Assembly: GCF_000252995.1 (NCBI RefSeq)
Contig: NC_015761.1
Location: 434,001-498,000 of the forward strand
Length of the DNA: 64,000 nt
Direction of reading: 5' to 3'
Source of the DNA: Salmonella bongori NCTC 12419
GTDB lineage: Bacteria > Pseudomonadota > Gammaproteobacteria > Enterobacterales > Enterobacteriaceae
Shown: in pieces, positions 26,641 to 37,785 of the stretch
Layout of the letters: each line of letters starts with the position of its first letter
Numbering within the stretch: the stretch's first letter is position 1
Notes under the pieces: generated by a model
What the model saw: only the letters and a program-made list of their open reading frames with translations
Database searches by the model: none
What the model was told of the DNA's origin: nothing
Position numbers and translations under genes: made by a program

Positions 26641-27039
26641 ATGCAAACACAAATCAAAGTTCGTGGTTATCATCTTGATGTCTATCAGCACGTTAATAAT
26701 GCCCGTTACCTGGAGTTTCTGGAAGAAGCTCGTTGGGATGGGCTGGAAAGCAGCGATAGCTTCCAGTGGATGACGGCCCGCAATGTGGCGTTTGTGGTGG
26801 TCAATATCAATATAAACTATCGCCACCCGGCAGTATTGAGCGATCTGCTGACCGTCACCAGCCAGGTACAGCAGCTTAACGGTAAAAGCGGTGTGTTAAG
26901 CCAGGTCATCACGCTGGAGCCGGAGGGGCAGGTGGTGGCGGATGCGCTAATTACTTTTGTTTGCATTGATTTAAAAACGCAAAAAGCGTTACCGCTGGAA
27001 GGCGAATTGCGTGAAAAGCTGGAAAAAATGGTGCAATAA
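26641..27039 (+). CDS. fadM: Long-chain acyl-CoA thioesterase III (FadM)
   Basis: Hot-dog-fold thioesterase that hydrolyses long-chain acyl-CoAs, including 3,5-tetradecadienoyl-CoA, during oleate breakdown; known in E. coli to be under FadR control. 132 residues. The catalytic motif of the 4-hydroxybenzoyl-CoA thioesterase type is YHLDVYQHVNNARYLEFLEE (residues about 10-29), with the Asp near 13. Formerly ybaW. Followed by a REP element and convergent queC. Confidence 0.95.
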   Translation: MQTQIKVRGYHLDVYQHVNNARYLEFLEEARWDGLESSDSFQWMTARNVAFVVVNININYRHPAVLSDLLTVTSQVQQLNGKSGVLSQVITLEPEGQVVADALITFVCIDLKTQKALPLEGELREKLEKMVQ

Positions 27040-27045
27040 CGTCTT

Positions 27046-27132
27046 GAAGCCTGATGGCGCTATGCTTATCAGGCCTGCACGCCCTTTGGTTTTACAGGCC
27101 GGATAAAACGCATTAGCGTCGCCATCCGGCAA
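27046..27132. repeat. REP/BIME element between fadM and queC
   Basis: Units CCTGATGGCGC...ATCAGGCC and GGCCGGATAA...GCCATCCGGC lie between convergent genes. It can serve as the transcript end for both. Confidence 0.85.
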
Positions 27133-27147
27133 CATAAGTGGATTATA

Positions 27148-27843
27148 TTATTTCAGACCCGTTTTCTGCTTCATTGCCGCCATTATCGCAGCTTTATCCG
27201 ACAGATAATGGTTCAGACCGTTGGCGCGCAGATTACAGGCCGCGCAATGGCCGCAGCCGTCACCTTTAATGCCGTTATAACAGGTCAGCGTCTCTTCGCG
27301 AACCAAATCCAGCTTACCCCAGTAATCAGCCAGCGCCCAGGTTTCAGCTTTATCGATCCACATTAATGGCGTTTCGAAGCGGATATTTTTCGCCATGCCC
27401 AGACTTACGGCGTGGTTCAACGCTTTGACAAATTCGTCCCGACAATCCGGATAACCGGAAAAATCGGTTTCACATACGCCGGTAATTACTGCTTCGGCTT
27501 TTACCTGATAAGCGTAAATAGCTGCCAGCGTCAGAAAGAGAATATTGCGTCCCGGTACAAACGTGTTGGGGATACCGTCAGCGTTCGGTTCATAATCCGG
27601 CACTGGAATGCTATCTCGCGTCAGGCTGCTGACCGCCAGTTCGTTCAGTAAGGTGACGTCCAGCACTTTATGCGCGCGCGCGCCAAGTTTTAACGCCAGA
27701 GAGCGTGCAACATCAATCTCAGCGCGGTGGCGCTGGCCATAATCAAACGTGACACAATGCACTTCATCATACTGATGCAGTGTCTGCGCCAGACAGGTGG
27801 TGGAGTCCTGACCTCCACTAAATACAACAACGGCGCGTTTCAT
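27148..27843 (-). CDS. queC: 7-cyano-7-deazaguanine synthase QueC
   Basis: ATP-dependent conversion of 7-carboxy-7-deazaguanine to preQ0 in queuosine tRNA modification. 231 residues. PP-loop SGGQDSTT at about residues 9-16. The zinc site is formed by four cysteines in [16 protein letters not shown] near 188-203. Start ATG at 27843 ([11 protein letters not shown]) is preferred to the ATG nine codons upstream on family length. Formerly ybaX. Confidence 0.97.
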   Translation of the reverse strand: MKRAVVVFSGGQDSTTCLAQTLHQYDEVHCVTFDYGQRHRAEIDVARSLALKLGARAHKVLDVTLLNELAVSSLTRDSIPVPDYEPNADGIPNTFVPGRNILFLTLAAIYAYQVKAEAVITGVCETDFSGYPDCRDEFVKALNHAVSLGMAKNIRFETPLMWIDKAETWALADYWGKLDLVREETLTCYNGIKGDGCGHCAACNLRANGLNHYLSDKAAIMAAMKQKTGLK

Positions 27844-27906
27844 AATTATTCCGATAATGACGAAAACCAATATGGTAACGCGTGCGGATAATGCCGACCA
27901 GCTTCT

Positions 27907-29607
27907 TCATGGCGAAGGCGGCGGAAGCCAGGCTTCGCTAAATTCAAACCATCCGCGGGGAGTAAGCCGAACGCCGTTAACGCCTGGTGGGGCGCTGATA
28001 CGGTAATGATAATTAAACAGCGGCGTCAGTGTGGCCTCATCCATCAGATTGGCAAAAACCTGTTGCAGCGCAGTGCGGCGATCTTTTTCATTTGGCTGAA
28101 TTTGCAGCGCGTCAAGCGTAGCCTGTAGATGCGAAAACGCCGGTGCATCTAACACATGTGGCCAGAGCGGATCGCAACGTAGCCATTGCTCCAGCGTATA
28201 TTCCGGCGCTTCGCCGATTAGCCTGTCGCCCATCATTAGATCCGCTTGCGCCAGCGCAGGGCAGTTATCCCAGGTTTTAGCGTTATGAAAAATCAGCGTT
28301 AATTTACAGCCGAGAGTCGCAAGGTAGAGGCGAAGTTGTTCCGCCATTGTATGAAGCTCGACGGGAAGATGGTATGCCAGGGTGAGTTTTTTAGGCAAGG
28401 GCGTTTCATCAGCATCCTGCCATTGTGGTATTGTCCAGCCAGGTAGCAGTTCCTGACTCGGGGTAATCAGATTCTCATCTACCGGCAACGTTTTTAGCAG
28501 AGAAGTATGATGGATAATATGCATCAGGCGTCGCGCCTGCGATACGTTGAGCCGGAGGCCCTTTTTAATCGTTAAATAACAAAAGCCCAGACTAATACCA
28601 CTACTTACCTGACTCAGCGTCGCCAGCTCGTCCGGTTTGCCGATGGCGATCTGCACCGGATGGCGGCAACTGGTGCCCAGATCCTGCGCAAATAGCTGGG
28701 GAGTGATCCAGAATTCAATCGCTTTAAGCAGCGGATGGCTAAGGTGGTAATGGTCGTGACTCTCCAGGCGTACCAGCTCCGGCGTAAATAACGTTAGACG
28801 AAAAGGACCGGTGCCGATAAGCGGTAGGTCAGGATGTGCCAGACCGCTGCAATAGCTCGCCAGACGATGCGCCAGCCAGTAATCAGGCCGATGAAGGATA
28901 AAGGTCAGGCACTGAGGATGGGTAATTTCGATACGTGCGACGCTAATAAACAATTTGCTTAGCGTTGGCAGGGTAAGCAGCCTTTCGAGGCGTTCATGTA
29001 GCTGCGCGGTATCCACCGTATCGCCATTATGCCAGTGCAGCGTGGAACGAATATAAAAATCCCAGCGTAAACCGTCGGCGGAAATATTCCAGTGATGCGC
29101 CAAATCCCCGCAAGGATATTGGCTATCACGATCGAAGCGCGTTAACCCGGAAAAGACTTGCCCGGCAAGATGTTGCTCGGCGCGCCCCGGCAGGAAACCC
29201 GGACGTAGCGGGTCAAGCGGACGATAATAAGGTATACGTAATGTCGGCGTATCGTTTTGCCATTGACCCCCCATAAAGGGCTGGAGCATTGCCCGCAACT
29301 CGCCCGGCGCCAGTTGGGCCAGTTCCAGCACATTAAGCTGTTGCCCCTTTTCCAGCGCCTGCTCCATCATGGCGGTGCGCAGAGATTCCGGCGTAACCAA
29401 AAACTGTAGCCGTCCACGTTTCCCGCGTCCGGACTGCGCCTCCCATTTTAACCAACCCGCTTCCTGTGCCTGACGGAGCAGCGTTCGCAGATGACGCTCG
29501 CTACAAAAGCAACGCCCAGCCAGTTCGCTTACGGTGACGTATTGTGTTTCTCCGGCGGAAGGCTGCCAGAGTCGTTGATATTGATTAAGTCGATTCAGTA
29601 GCCTCAT
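27907..29607 (-). CDS. ybaE: SgrR-family transcriptional regulator YbaE
   Basis: Predicted regulator with an N-terminal winged helix (about 1-115, RLNQYQRLWQPSAGE then the ERHLRTLLRQAQEAGW recognition segment) fused to a periplasmic solute-binding-like domain of the SBP_bac_5 class that probably senses a small ligand in the cytoplasm. It shares this architecture with SgrR; its ligand and targets are not known to me. Start at 29607 (MRLLNRL, 566 aa) matches E. coli; the frame is open five codons further. Same strand as queC, 63 bp upstream. Confidence 0.93.
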   Translation of the reverse strand: MRLLNRLNQYQRLWQPSAGETQYVTVSELAGRCFCSERHLRTLLRQAQEAGWLKWEAQSGRGKRGRLQFLVTPESLRTAMMEQALEKGQQLNVLELAQLAPGELRAMLQPFMGGQWQNDTPTLRIPYYRPLDPLRPGFLPGRAEQHLAGQVFSGLTRFDRDSQYPCGDLAHHWNISADGLRWDFYIRSTLHWHNGDTVDTAQLHERLERLLTLPTLSKLFISVARIEITHPQCLTFILHRPDYWLAHRLASYCSGLAHPDLPLIGTGPFRLTLFTPELVRLESHDHYHLSHPLLKAIEFWITPQLFAQDLGTSCRHPVQIAIGKPDELATLSQVSSGISLGFCYLTIKKGLRLNVSQARRLMHIIHHTSLLKTLPVDENLITPSQELLPGWTIPQWQDADETPLPKKLTLAYHLPVELHTMAEQLRLYLATLGCKLTLIFHNAKTWDNCPALAQADLMMGDRLIGEAPEYTLEQWLRCDPLWPHVLDAPAFSHLQATLDALQIQPNEKDRRTALQQVFANLMDEATLTPLFNYHYRISAPPGVNGVRLTPRGWFEFSEAWLPPPSP

Positions 29608-29683
29608 AAAAACCCGGAACACTTCCTTTTATCTGTTCACTATTACTTCCGTATATCTCAGGTAATACTGAACGACAAGTTAA

Positions 29684-30526
<843 letters not shown>

Positions 30527-30541
30527 GAGATCTCTTCCAGC

Positions 30542-30570
30542 AAGCCAGACGCTCTGTCTGGCTTTTTTTT
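30542..30570 (+). terminator. Terminator after cof
   Basis: AGCCAGAC pairs with GTCTGGCT around GCTCT, followed by eight T residues, 16 bp past the cof stop. Confidence 0.92.
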
Positions 30571-30578
30571 GTCGGTTT

Positions 30579-31634
30579 TTAACCAGCGGTAAGCCATTTT
30601 TCGATAGTGGCCGACCACGGTGCTAAATCACCGATATGGTTGCTAACCCATAACGGGTTGTAATAAGTATCCAGATAGCGTTCGCCGCTATCGCACAATA
30701 ACGTCACGATAGCGCCGGTTTCTCCAGCTTCGCGCATCCGGGCCGCAAGCTGTAACGCGCCCCACATATTCGTACCGGTAGAAGCGCCAACCTTACGGCC
30801 CAGCTGTGTTTCCAGCCAGTGCGCGGCGGCAACGCTGGCCGCGTCCGGTACACGCAGCATCTCATCAACGACATCCGGAATAAAAGAGGGCTCAACACGC
30901 GGACGACCGATACCCTCAATTTTGCTGCCCACCGGACTGCGTAATAAAGCGTCCCGATGTTGCCAGTAAGATAAGAAGACGGAGTTTTCCGGATCCACCA
31001 CCATCAACTGAGTATCGTAGCCCTGGCAGCGAATATAGCGTCCGATTGTTGCTGAGGTTCCTCCCGTTCCGGCGCTCATGACAATAAACCGAGGCACCGG
31101 ATGGGGTTCGTTCCGCATCTGGCGAAAAATACTGTCGGCAATATTATTATTGCCCCGCCAGTCGGTAGCGCGTTCTGCATAGGTGAACTGGTCCATATAG
31201 TGGCCGTTCAGTTCATGCGCCAGCCGCTCAGATGCTGCATAAATTTCGCTGGCGCTCTCCACAAAATGGCAATGGCCACCGTAAAATTGGATCTGCTCGA
31301 TTTTACGTTTGGCGGTACAGGCGGGCATGACAGCGATGAACGGTAGTCCCAATAGACGCGCGAACCAGGCCTCGGAAATCGCCGTTGAGCCTGACGATGC
31401 TTCAATAATCGGCGTACCTTCTTTAATCCAGCCATTACATAGCCCATAAAGGAATAACGAGCGTGCCAGACGATGTTTGAGGCTACCGGTAGGATGCGTG
31501 CTTTCATCTTTCAGGTAAAACTGAATGCCGGGAAAGGCTGGCAGGGGCAGGCGAATAAGATGCGTGTCGGCCGAACGCTGGTGGTCAGCGTTAATTTCAT
31601 TAATGGCATTTTTAACCCAATTGCTACTCATCAT
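30579..31634 (-). CDS. cdsH: Cysteine desulfhydrase CdsH (PLP-dependent)
   Basis: Fold-type II PLP enzyme related to cysteine synthase. By position and sequence it matches the Salmonella L-cysteine desulfhydrase CdsH, which breaks cysteine into pyruvate, ammonia and sulfide. The PLP lysine is in [11 protein letters not shown] (about residue 53); the usual TSGNTG loop reads SSGSTA, and the PLP phosphate loop is [12 protein letters not shown] near 187. ATG at 31634 (MMSSNWVK, 351 aa) follows GGATATTA; the reading frame opens nine codons earlier without a site. Divergent from its likely regulator decR; absent from this place in E. coli K-12 as I recall it. Confidence 0.88.
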   Translation of the reverse strand: MMSSNWVKNAINEINADHQRSADTHLIRLPLPAFPGIQFYLKDESTHPTGSLKHRLARSLFLYGLCNGWIKEGTPIIEASSGSTAISEAWFARLLGLPFIAVMPACTAKRKIEQIQFYGGHCHFVESASEIYAASERLAHELNGHYMDQFTYAERATDWRGNNNIADSIFRQMRNEPHPVPRFIVMSAGTGGTSATIGRYIRCQGYDTQLMVVDPENSVFLSYWQHRDALLRSPVGSKIEGIGRPRVEPSFIPDVVDEMLRVPDAASVAAAHWLETQLGRKVGASTGTNMWGALQLAARMREAGETGAIVTLLCDSGERYLDTYYNPLWVSNHIGDLAPWSATIEKWLTAG

Positions 31635-31746
31635 TAATATCCATTTATCATTTTGTGCCAAGATTAGCGAAAAGCACGGAAAAAATTGTTGCTATTTGGC
31701 CTTTAAATTACAATGCAGAGAGAAAAATATTCTCTATAGGCCGGCT
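31635..31746. promoter_or_regulatory. Divergent promoter region of cdsH and decR
   Basis: 112 bp between the two starts must contain both promoters and presumably the DecR operator. It is AT-rich (for example GAGAAAAATATTCTCTATAG, 31720-31739, containing the palindromic GAGAAAAATATTCTC, which fits an Lrp-type dyad). The operator assignment is inference. Confidence 0.5.
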
Positions 31747-32205
31747 ATGTTAGATAAAATTGACCGTAAACTGCTTGCTTTATTGCAGCAGGACTGCACC
31801 CTCTCTTTGCAGGCGCTGGCGGATGCCGTTAATCTGACGACCACGCCTTGCTGGAAGCGGCTTAAGCGCCTGGAAGACGACGGCATTCTGCTGGGGCGGG
31901 TCGCACTGCTGGACCCGGAAAAACTGGGGCTGGGGTTAACCGCCTTTGTGTTGATAAAAACGCAGCACCACAGTAGTGAATGGTACTGTCGGTTCGTGAC
32001 CGTCGTTACTGAGATGCCGGAAGTGCTTGGTTTCTGGAGAATGGCAGGGGAGTATGATTATCTAATGCGGGTTCAGGTAGCCGACATGAAGCGCTATGAC
32101 GACTTCTACAAACGCCTGGTCAATAGCGTTCCAGGACTGTCAGACGTCACCTCCAGTTTTGCGATGGAACAGATTAAATACACCACGTCTCTACCCATTG
32201 AATAA
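31747..32205 (+). CDS. decR: Lrp/AsnC-family cysteine-responsive regulator DecR
   Basis: Feast/famine regulator that in E. coli activates cysteine detoxification in response to cysteine; in Salmonella the orthologue YbaO controls the adjacent desulfhydrase. 152 residues: N-terminal HTH ([39 protein letters not shown], given here as residues 1-39 by position) and C-terminal RAM ligand domain from about 65. The ATG at 31747 is the family start; the upstream open frame is not supported. Confidence 0.93.
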   Translation: MLDKIDRKLLALLQQDCTLSLQALADAVNLTTTPCWKRLKRLEDDGILLGRVALLDPEKLGLGLTAFVLIKTQHHSSEWYCRFVTVVTEMPEVLGFWRMAGEYDYLMRVQVADMKRYDDFYKRLVNSVPGLSDVTSSFAMEQIKYTTSLPIE

Positions 32206-32245
32206 TTCTCCCGGTATTACCGGACATCATATCAGGAAATAACGC

Positions 32246-34018
32246 GTGCGATTATTTGCTCAATTAAGCTGGTACTTTCGCCGGGAGTGGCGTCGCTATC
32301 TTGGCGCGGTGTTCTTGCTTATGCTTATTGCGATTCTTCAGCTCATTCCGCCAAAAGTGGTAGGTATTGTCGTGGATGGCGTAACCGCACAGCACCTTAC
32401 TGCTGGTTGGGTAGCGATGTGGATTGGTTCTATCGCGCTGATTGCCGTGGTGGTCTATTTATTGCGTTATGTCTGGCGTGTGCTGCTATTTGGCGCATCC
32501 TACCAATTAGCGGTTGAGTTGCGTGAAGATTATTATCGCCAGCTTAGCCGACAGCACCCTGAGTTTTACCAGCGTCATCGTACCGGTGATCTGATGGCGC
32601 GCGCGACGAATGATGTGGATCGTGTGGTCTTTGCCGCAGGCGAGGGCGTTCTGACGCTGGTGGACTCGCTGGTAATGGGGTGTGCGGTGTTGATTGTTAT
32701 GTCCACGCAAATTAGCTGGCAGTTAACGCTGTTCGCACTGCTGCCGATGCCGATTATGGCGCTGATGATCAAACGTTACGGCGATCGGCTGCATGACGAT
32801 TTCAAGTTGGCGCAGGCAGCCTTTTCCAGCCTGAACGATCGTACGCAAGAAAGCCTGACCAGCATTCGCATGATCAAAGCATTTGGTCTGGAGGACCGAC
32901 AGTCCTCGCTATTCGCGGCGGATGCCGAAGATACCGGCAAGAAAAATATGCGAGTGGCGCGTATTGACGCTCGTTTTGATCCGACGATTTATGTCGCTAT
33001 CGGCACGGCGAACCTGCTCGCGATTAGTGGCGGGAGCTGGATGGTGGTTAACGGCAGCATGACGCTGGGGGAACTCACCAGCTTTATGATGTATCTGGGG
33101 CTGATGATTTGGCCTATGTTGGCGTTGGCCTGGATGTTTAATATTGTAGAACGTGGCAGCGCCGCTTATAGCCGCATCCGTGCGATGCTGGCAGAAGCTC
33201 CGGTCGTCATCGATGGCGAAGAGCCGGTACCGGCGGGGCGGGGCGAACTGGTAGCGGCGATTCGCGAGTTTTGCTATCCGCAAACGACGCATCCGGCGCT
33301 GGAGAATGTCAATTTTCGTCTTAAACCCGGTCAGATGCTGGGAATATGCGGGCCGACCGGCGCAGGAAAGAGCACGATATTATCGCTTATCCAGCGCCAT
33401 TTCGATGTCACGCAGGGAGAAATCCGTTTTGATGACACGCCGCTGACACGTCTGCAGCTTGATAGCTGGCGTAGTCGACTGGCGGTTGTCAGCCAGACGC
33501 CGTTTTTATTCTCGGACTCTATCGCTAATAACATTGCGCTTGGACGTCCGGATGCGACCCAGGAAGAGATTGAACAAGTGGCGCGTTTAGCCAGCGTCCA
33601 TGAAGATATTCTCCGCTTGCCTCAGGGGTACGACACGCAGGTGGGCGAGCGCGGTGTGATGTTATCGGGGGGGCAAAAACAGCGTATCTCGATTGCCAGA
33701 GCGCTATTGCTGAATGCGGAAATCTTGATTCTTGATGATGCGCTTTCGGCGGTAGATGGCCGAACAGAGCATCAGATTTTGCATAATTTGCGTCAGTGGG
33801 GCGAAGGACGCACGGTCATCATTAGCGCGCATCGTTTGTCGGCACTCATCGACGCGAACGAAATCATTGTTATGCAGCATGGACATGTTGTTCAGCGCGG
33901 CGATCATGATCAACTGTCGCAGCAGATTGGCTGGTATCGCGATATGTATCGCTATCAACAACTGGAAGCCGCGCTGGATGACGCGCCGGAAAATGACGAG
34001 GAGGCGGCGAATGCGTAG
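32246..34018 (+). CDS. mdlA: ABC exporter half MdlA (multidrug resistance-like)
   Basis: Half-transporter with a six-helix ABC exporter membrane domain (about 1-310) and an ATPase domain. Walker [10 protein letters not shown] near 375, signature [14 protein letters not shown] near 477, Walker [13 protein letters not shown] near 497. It probably forms a heterodimer with MdlB; the substrate is uncertain. The start is GTG at 32246 ([15 protein letters not shown], 590 aa). Overlaps mdlB by 8 bp and follows decR by 40 bp, so the three may be co-transcribed. Confidence 0.95.
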   Translation: MRLFAQLSWYFRREWRRYLGAVFLLMLIAILQLIPPKVVGIVVDGVTAQHLTAGWVAMWIGSIALIAVVVYLLRYVWRVLLFGASYQLAVELREDYYRQLSRQHPEFYQRHRTGDLMARATNDVDRVVFAAGEGVLTLVDSLVMGCAVLIVMSTQISWQLTLFALLPMPIMALMIKRYGDRLHDDFKLAQAAFSSLNDRTQESLTSIRMIKAFGLEDRQSSLFAADAEDTGKKNMRVARIDARFDPTIYVAIGTANLLAISGGSWMVVNGSMTLGELTSFMMYLGLMIWPMLALAWMFNIVERGSAAYSRIRAMLAEAPVVIDGEEPVPAGRGELVAAIREFCYPQTTHPALENVNFRLKPGQMLGICGPTGAGKSTILSLIQRHFDVTQGEIRFDDTPLTRLQLDSWRSRLAVVSQTPFLFSDSIANNIALGRPDATQEEIEQVARLASVHEDILRLPQGYDTQVGERGVMLSGGQKQRISIARALLLNAEILILDDALSAVDGRTEHQILHNLRQWGEGRTVIISAHRLSALIDANEIIVMQHGHVVQRGDHDQLSQQIGWYRDMYRYQQLEAALDDAPENDEEAANA

Positions 34019-35792
34019 TTTTGGGCAACTATGGCCGACGCTGAAACGGCTGCTGTCGTATGGCTCGCCCTGGCGAAAACCGCTCTCTGTCGCGGTGGTG
34101 ATGCTGTGGATTGCGGCCGCGGCAGAGGTTAGCGGCCCGCTACTGATCAGCTATTTCATTGATAATATGGTGGCCCAACACCATTTACCGCTGGGTAAAG
34201 TCGCGGGTCTGGCGGCTGCCTATGTGGGACTGCAGTTTCTGGCGGCAGGTCTGCATTACGCGCAGTCTTTATTATTTAACCGGGCGGCTGTCGGTGTGGT
34301 TCAGACATTACGTACTGACGTAATGGATGCCGCTTTGCGCCAGCCATTAAGCGCCTTCGATACGCAGCCTGTCGGACAATTAATTTCACGCGTGACCAAC
34401 GACACGGAAGTTATCCGCGATCTGTACGTTACGGTCGTCGCGACGGTATTACGCAGTGCGGCGCTGATCGGCGCCATGCTGGTCGCCATGTTCAGCCTTG
34501 ACTGGCGCATGGCGCTGGTGGCGATTTTGATTTTCCCGGCGGTGCTGACCGTAATGATCATTTATCAGCGTTACAGCACGCCGATTGTTCGACGCGTGCG
34601 GGCGTACCTGGCAGATATTAACGACGGCTTTAACGAAATCATCAATGGGATGAGCGTTATTCAACAGTTTCGCCAGCAGGCGCGCTTCGGCGAACGAATG
34701 GGCGAGGCCAGCCGTTCGCACTACATGGCGCGGATGCAGACGCTGCGCCTGGACGGCTTTTTATTGCGTCCATTGCTTAGCCTCTTTTCCGCACTCATTC
34801 TGTGCGGTCTATTGATGCTCTTCAGTTTTTCGTCTGCCGGCACGATTGAGGTTGGAGTGCTGTACGCGTTTATTAGCTATCTGTCGCGCCTGAACGAGCC
34901 GCTCATTGAGCTGACTACCCAGCAATCTATGCTACAGCAGGCGGTTGTAGCGGGAGAACGTGTCTTTGAACTGATGGATCGCCCGCGCCAGCGCTATGGC
35001 AGTGACGACAGGCCGTTGCAAAGCGGTGCGATTGATATTGACCATTTGTCGTTCGCTTACCACCGCGATAATCTTGTTTTACAGGATATTACGTTATCAG
35101 TACCGTCTCGTAGCTTTGTGGCCCTGGTTGGACACACCGGCAGTGGGAAGAGCACGCTCGCCAGCTTACTGATGGGTTACTATCCGCTGACGCAAGGCGA
35201 GATCCGTCTGGATGGACGAGAAATTTCTTCCCTTGAGCACCGTGTTTTACGTCAGGGCGTAGCGATGGTTCAGCAGGACCCGGTAGTGATGGCAGATACC
35301 TTCCTGGCCAATGTGACGCTGGGACGTGAGGTTTCAGAGGAGCAGGTTTGGCAGGCGCTGGAAACGGTACAACTGGCGGAACTGGCACGCAGCCTGAGCA
35401 ATGGCTTGCATACGCTTCTCGGTGAACAGGGAAATACGTTGTCTGTCGGGCAAAAACAGCTGCTGGCGCTGGCACGAGTGTTGGTTGACGCCCCCCAGAT
35501 ATTAATTCTTGATGAAGCAACGGCCAGTATTGACTCCGGCACCGAACAGGCGATACAGCAGGCATTGGCTGCGATTCGCGAGCACACCACTCTGGTGGTT
35601 ATCGCCCATCGGTTATCAACCATCGTTGAGGCTGATACCATTCTGGTGCTCCATCGCGGCCAGGCCGTGGAACGCGGGACGCATCAACAATTACTGGCGG
35701 CGCGAGGGCGCTACTGGCAAATGTATCAGTTACAGTTAGTTGGTGAAGAGTTAGCCGCCAGCGTACATGAGGAGTCTGACTCCGTGGCGTAA
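34011..35792 (+). CDS. mdlB: ABC exporter half MdlB
   Basis: Partner half-transporter of MdlA, 593 residues: membrane domain about 1-320, ATPase domain with Walker [10 protein letters not shown] near 375, Walker [13 protein letters not shown] near 495. The signature motif is degenerate ([13 protein letters not shown] instead of LSGGQ), as in asymmetric heterodimeric exporters where one site is weak. Start ATG at 34011 ([15 protein letters not shown]) lies inside the mdlA end behind GAGGAGGCGGCGA, giving tight coupling. Confidence 0.95.
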   Translation: MRSFGQLWPTLKRLLSYGSPWRKPLSVAVVMLWIAAAAEVSGPLLISYFIDNMVAQHHLPLGKVAGLAAAYVGLQFLAAGLHYAQSLLFNRAAVGVVQTLRTDVMDAALRQPLSAFDTQPVGQLISRVTNDTEVIRDLYVTVVATVLRSAALIGAMLVAMFSLDWRMALVAILIFPAVLTVMIIYQRYSTPIVRRVRAYLADINDGFNEIINGMSVIQQFRQQARFGERMGEASRSHYMARMQTLRLDGFLLRPLLSLFSALILCGLLMLFSFSSAGTIEVGVLYAFISYLSRLNEPLIELTTQQSMLQQAVVAGERVFELMDRPRQRYGSDDRPLQSGAIDIDHLSFAYHRDNLVLQDITLSVPSRSFVALVGHTGSGKSTLASLLMGYYPLTQGEIRLDGREISSLEHRVLRQGVAMVQQDPVVMADTFLANVTLGREVSEEQVWQALETVQLAELARSLSNGLHTLLGEQGNTLSVGQKQLLALARVLVDAPQILILDEATASIDSGTEQAIQQALAAIREHTTLVVIAHRLSTIVEADTILVLHRGQAVERGTHQQLLAARGRYWQMYQLQLVGEELAASVHEESDSVA

Positions 35793-35828
35793 ATCCCGGC
35801 GCCACTGGGGCAAAATGTTACCTGTCAT

Positions 35829-35843
35829 GCACCGTCATGGTGC
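35829..35843 (+). promoter_or_regulatory. NtrC (NRI) binding site upstream of glnK
   Basis: GCACCGTCATGGTGC is a perfect dyad (GCACC-N5-GGTGC) matching the NtrC consensus. It lies about 85 bp before the sigma-54 -24 element, the normal enhancer distance. Confidence 0.88.
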
Positions 35844-35927
35844 GTTTTACGTTTTCCTGCTTTGATATCGGGGACGGTCAATATCATCACGCCCCGTTAA
35901 TTGCGCGCTTTCTTGCCATTCCATTTT

Positions 35928-35943
35928 TGGCACATCCTTTGCA
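35928..35943 (+). promoter_or_regulatory. Sigma-54 promoter of glnK-amtB
   Basis: TGGCACATCCTTTGCA matches the -24/-12 consensus TGGCAC-N5-TTGCA with the invariant GG and GC ten bases apart (35929-30 and 35941-42). It lies about 64 bp before the glnK start. Confidence 0.92.
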
Positions 35944-36006
35944 AAGTCCATCCTGAAGGGTTCATACATGGCTGCTGCCTTACCTGATTCTGCCTGGAGG
36001 GGGTCT

Positions 36007-36345
36007 ATGAAACTGGTTACCGTGATTATCAAACCGTTTAAGCTGGAGGACGTGCGTGAAGCGCTTTCTTCTATTGGCATTCAGGGGCTGACCGTCACCG
36101 AAGTGAAAGGGTTTGGCCGTCAGAAAGGCCATGCCGAGTTGTATCGCGGCGCGGAGTACAGCGTGAATTTTTTGCCAAAAGTCAAAATTGATATCGCTAT
36201 CGCCGACGATCAGTTGGAAGAGGTCGTCGATATCATCAGTAAAGCGGCGTACACCGGAAAAATTGGCGATGGCAAAATTTTCGTCGCAGAGCTCATGCGC
36301 GTTATTCGTATTCGCACTGGCGAAGCCGACGAAGCCGCGCTGTAA
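36007..36345 (+). CDS. glnK: Nitrogen regulatory PII protein GlnK
   Basis: Trimeric PII signal protein that blocks the AmtB channel under ammonium sufficiency. 112 residues. The T-loop carries the uridylylated tyrosine (Tyr51) in GAEYSVNFLPKVKI, and the C-loop reads KIGDGKIFV. ATG at 36007 (MKLVTVIIKPFKLED) follows CTGGAGGGGGT. Operon with amtB, 31 bp apart, behind the sigma-54/NtrC promoter. Confidence 0.97.
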   Translation: MKLVTVIIKPFKLEDVREALSSIGIQGLTVTEVKGFGRQKGHAELYRGAEYSVNFLPKVKIDIAIADDQLEEVVDIISKAAYTGKIGDGKIFVAELMRVIRIRTGEADEAAL

Positions 36346-36376
36346 GCCCCGTCACCCAGCAACAGGACATGAAACA

Positions 36377-37663
36377 ATGAAGAGAGCGATGATAAAAAAC
36401 ACACTGGCTTCACTGGCGCTGCTGCCCGGACTGACGATAGCCGCGCCAGCGGTTGCCGATAAAGCGGATAACGCCTTTATGATGATTTGCACTGCGCTGG
36501 TATTGTTTATGACGATACCGGGTATCGCATTATTCTACGGCGGATTGATACGCGCTAAAAACGTGCTGTCGATGTTAACTCAGGTAACCGTCACCTTTGC
36601 GCTGATCTGCATTTTATGGGTGCTTTATGGCTATTCGCTGGCGTTTGGCGAAGGTAATTCTTTTTTTGGTAATGTTGACGGGGCGATGTTGAAGAATATT
36701 GCCCTGACGGCAGTAACAGGCTCAATTTACCAGTATATCCATGTGGCGTTTCAGGGCTCTTTCGCCTGTATTACCGTCGCGCTGATGGTTGGCGCGCTGG
36801 CGGAACGTATCCGTTTTTCGGCTGTACTGATTTTCGTGACAGTGTGGTTCACACTCTCTTATATTCCGATTGCGCATATGGTGTGGGGCGGCGGCCTGCT
36901 GGCTGCTCACGGCGCGCTGGATTTTGCCGGCGGTACGGTAGTGCATATTAACGCCGCTATCGCCGGGCTGGTAGGGGCCTATTTAATTGGCAAACGTGTC
37001 GGTTTTGGGAAGGAGGCGTTTAAACCCCATAATCTGCCGATGGTCTTTACTGGTACGGCGATCCTGTATATTGGCTGGTTTGGATTTAACGCGGGCTCCG
37101 CGGGTAGCGCAAATGAGATTGCGGCGCTGGCCTTTGTGAACACGGTTGTGGCGACCGCCGCCGCGATCCTGGGATGGATCGTTGGCGAGTGGACGCTACG
37201 CGGTAAGCCTTCACTGCTGGGAGCCTGTTCCGGTGCGATTGCTGGTCTGGTTGGGGTGACGCCTGCCTGTGGCTATGTTGGCGTTGGTGGCGCGCTGCTC
37301 ATCGGCGTTATCGCCGGGCTGGCAGGATTATGGGGGGTCACGATGCTTAAACGTATCCTGCGGGTGGATGATCCGTGTGATGTTTTTGGTGTTCATGGCG
37401 TGTGCGGGATAATCGGTTGCATCCTGACTGGCGTCTTTGCCGCCAGTTCTCTGGGGGGCGTTGGCTTTGCCGAAGGTGTCACGATGGGGCATCAGGTTTT
37501 GGTACAACTGGAAAGTATTGCTATAACGGTAGTCTGGTCTGGGGGTGTCGCATTTGTCGGCTTCAAACTGTCGGATAGCCTGGTGGGACTGCGCGTGCCG
37601 GAAGAGCAGGAACGGGAAGGACTGGATGTGAACAGCCACGGCGAAAATGCGTATAACGCGTGA
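36377..37663 (+). CDS. amtB: Ammonium transporter AmtB
   Basis: Inner-membrane ammonium channel, trimeric, 11 helices. 428 residues with a cleaved signal peptide (MKRAMIKNTLASLALLPGLTIAAPAVA). The ammonium-transporter signature FAGGTVVHINAAIAGLVGAY (around 178) carries one of the twin pore histidines, and VFGVHGVCGIIG the other. Start at 36377 chosen from E. coli length; the open frame upstream overlaps glnK. Ends with the conserved NSHGENAYNA. Confidence 0.96.
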   Translation: MKRAMIKNTLASLALLPGLTIAAPAVADKADNAFMMICTALVLFMTIPGIALFYGGLIRAKNVLSMLTQVTVTFALICILWVLYGYSLAFGEGNSFFGNVDGAMLKNIALTAVTGSIYQYIHVAFQGSFACITVALMVGALAERIRFSAVLIFVTVWFTLSYIPIAHMVWGGGLLAAHGALDFAGGTVVHINAAIAGLVGAYLIGKRVGFGKEAFKPHNLPMVFTGTAILYIGWFGFNAGSAGSANEIAALAFVNTVVATAAAILGWIVGEWTLRGKPSLLGACSGAIAGLVGVTPACGYVGVGGALLIGVIAGLAGLWGVTMLKRILRVDDPCDVFGVHGVCGIIGCILTGVFAASSLGGVGFAEGVTMGHQVLVQLESIAITVVWSGGVAFVGFKLSDSLVGLRVPEEQEREGLDVNSHGENAYNA

Positions 37664-37672
37664 CTGTACAAC

Positions 37673-37775
37673 ATGCCGGATAGCGATGCGAAAGCGTCTT
37701 ATCCGGCCTACGGGGCCCGACATTCACGGTAGACCTGATAAGCGAAGGACCATCAGGCAGTTAACGCCGGATAGC
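37673..37775. repeat. REP/BIME elements between amtB and tesB
   Basis: Three REP-like units (ATGCCGGATAG, TTATCCGGCCTAC, CGCCGGATAGCGG) with an intervening CCTGATAAGCG...CATCAGGCA pair, between convergent genes. Confidence 0.85.
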
Positions 37776-37785
37776 GGAATGGTTT

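Noticed and set aside
33756..34010. 85-residue N-terminal extension of MdlB
   Set aside because: Overlaps the mdlA ATPase domain in another frame with no family similarity; MdlB begins at 34011.
34011..35792. Degenerate LSVGQ signature of MdlB as a damaged gene
   Set aside because: The E. coli MdlB I remember has the same motif; asymmetric sites are normal in heterodimeric exporters.
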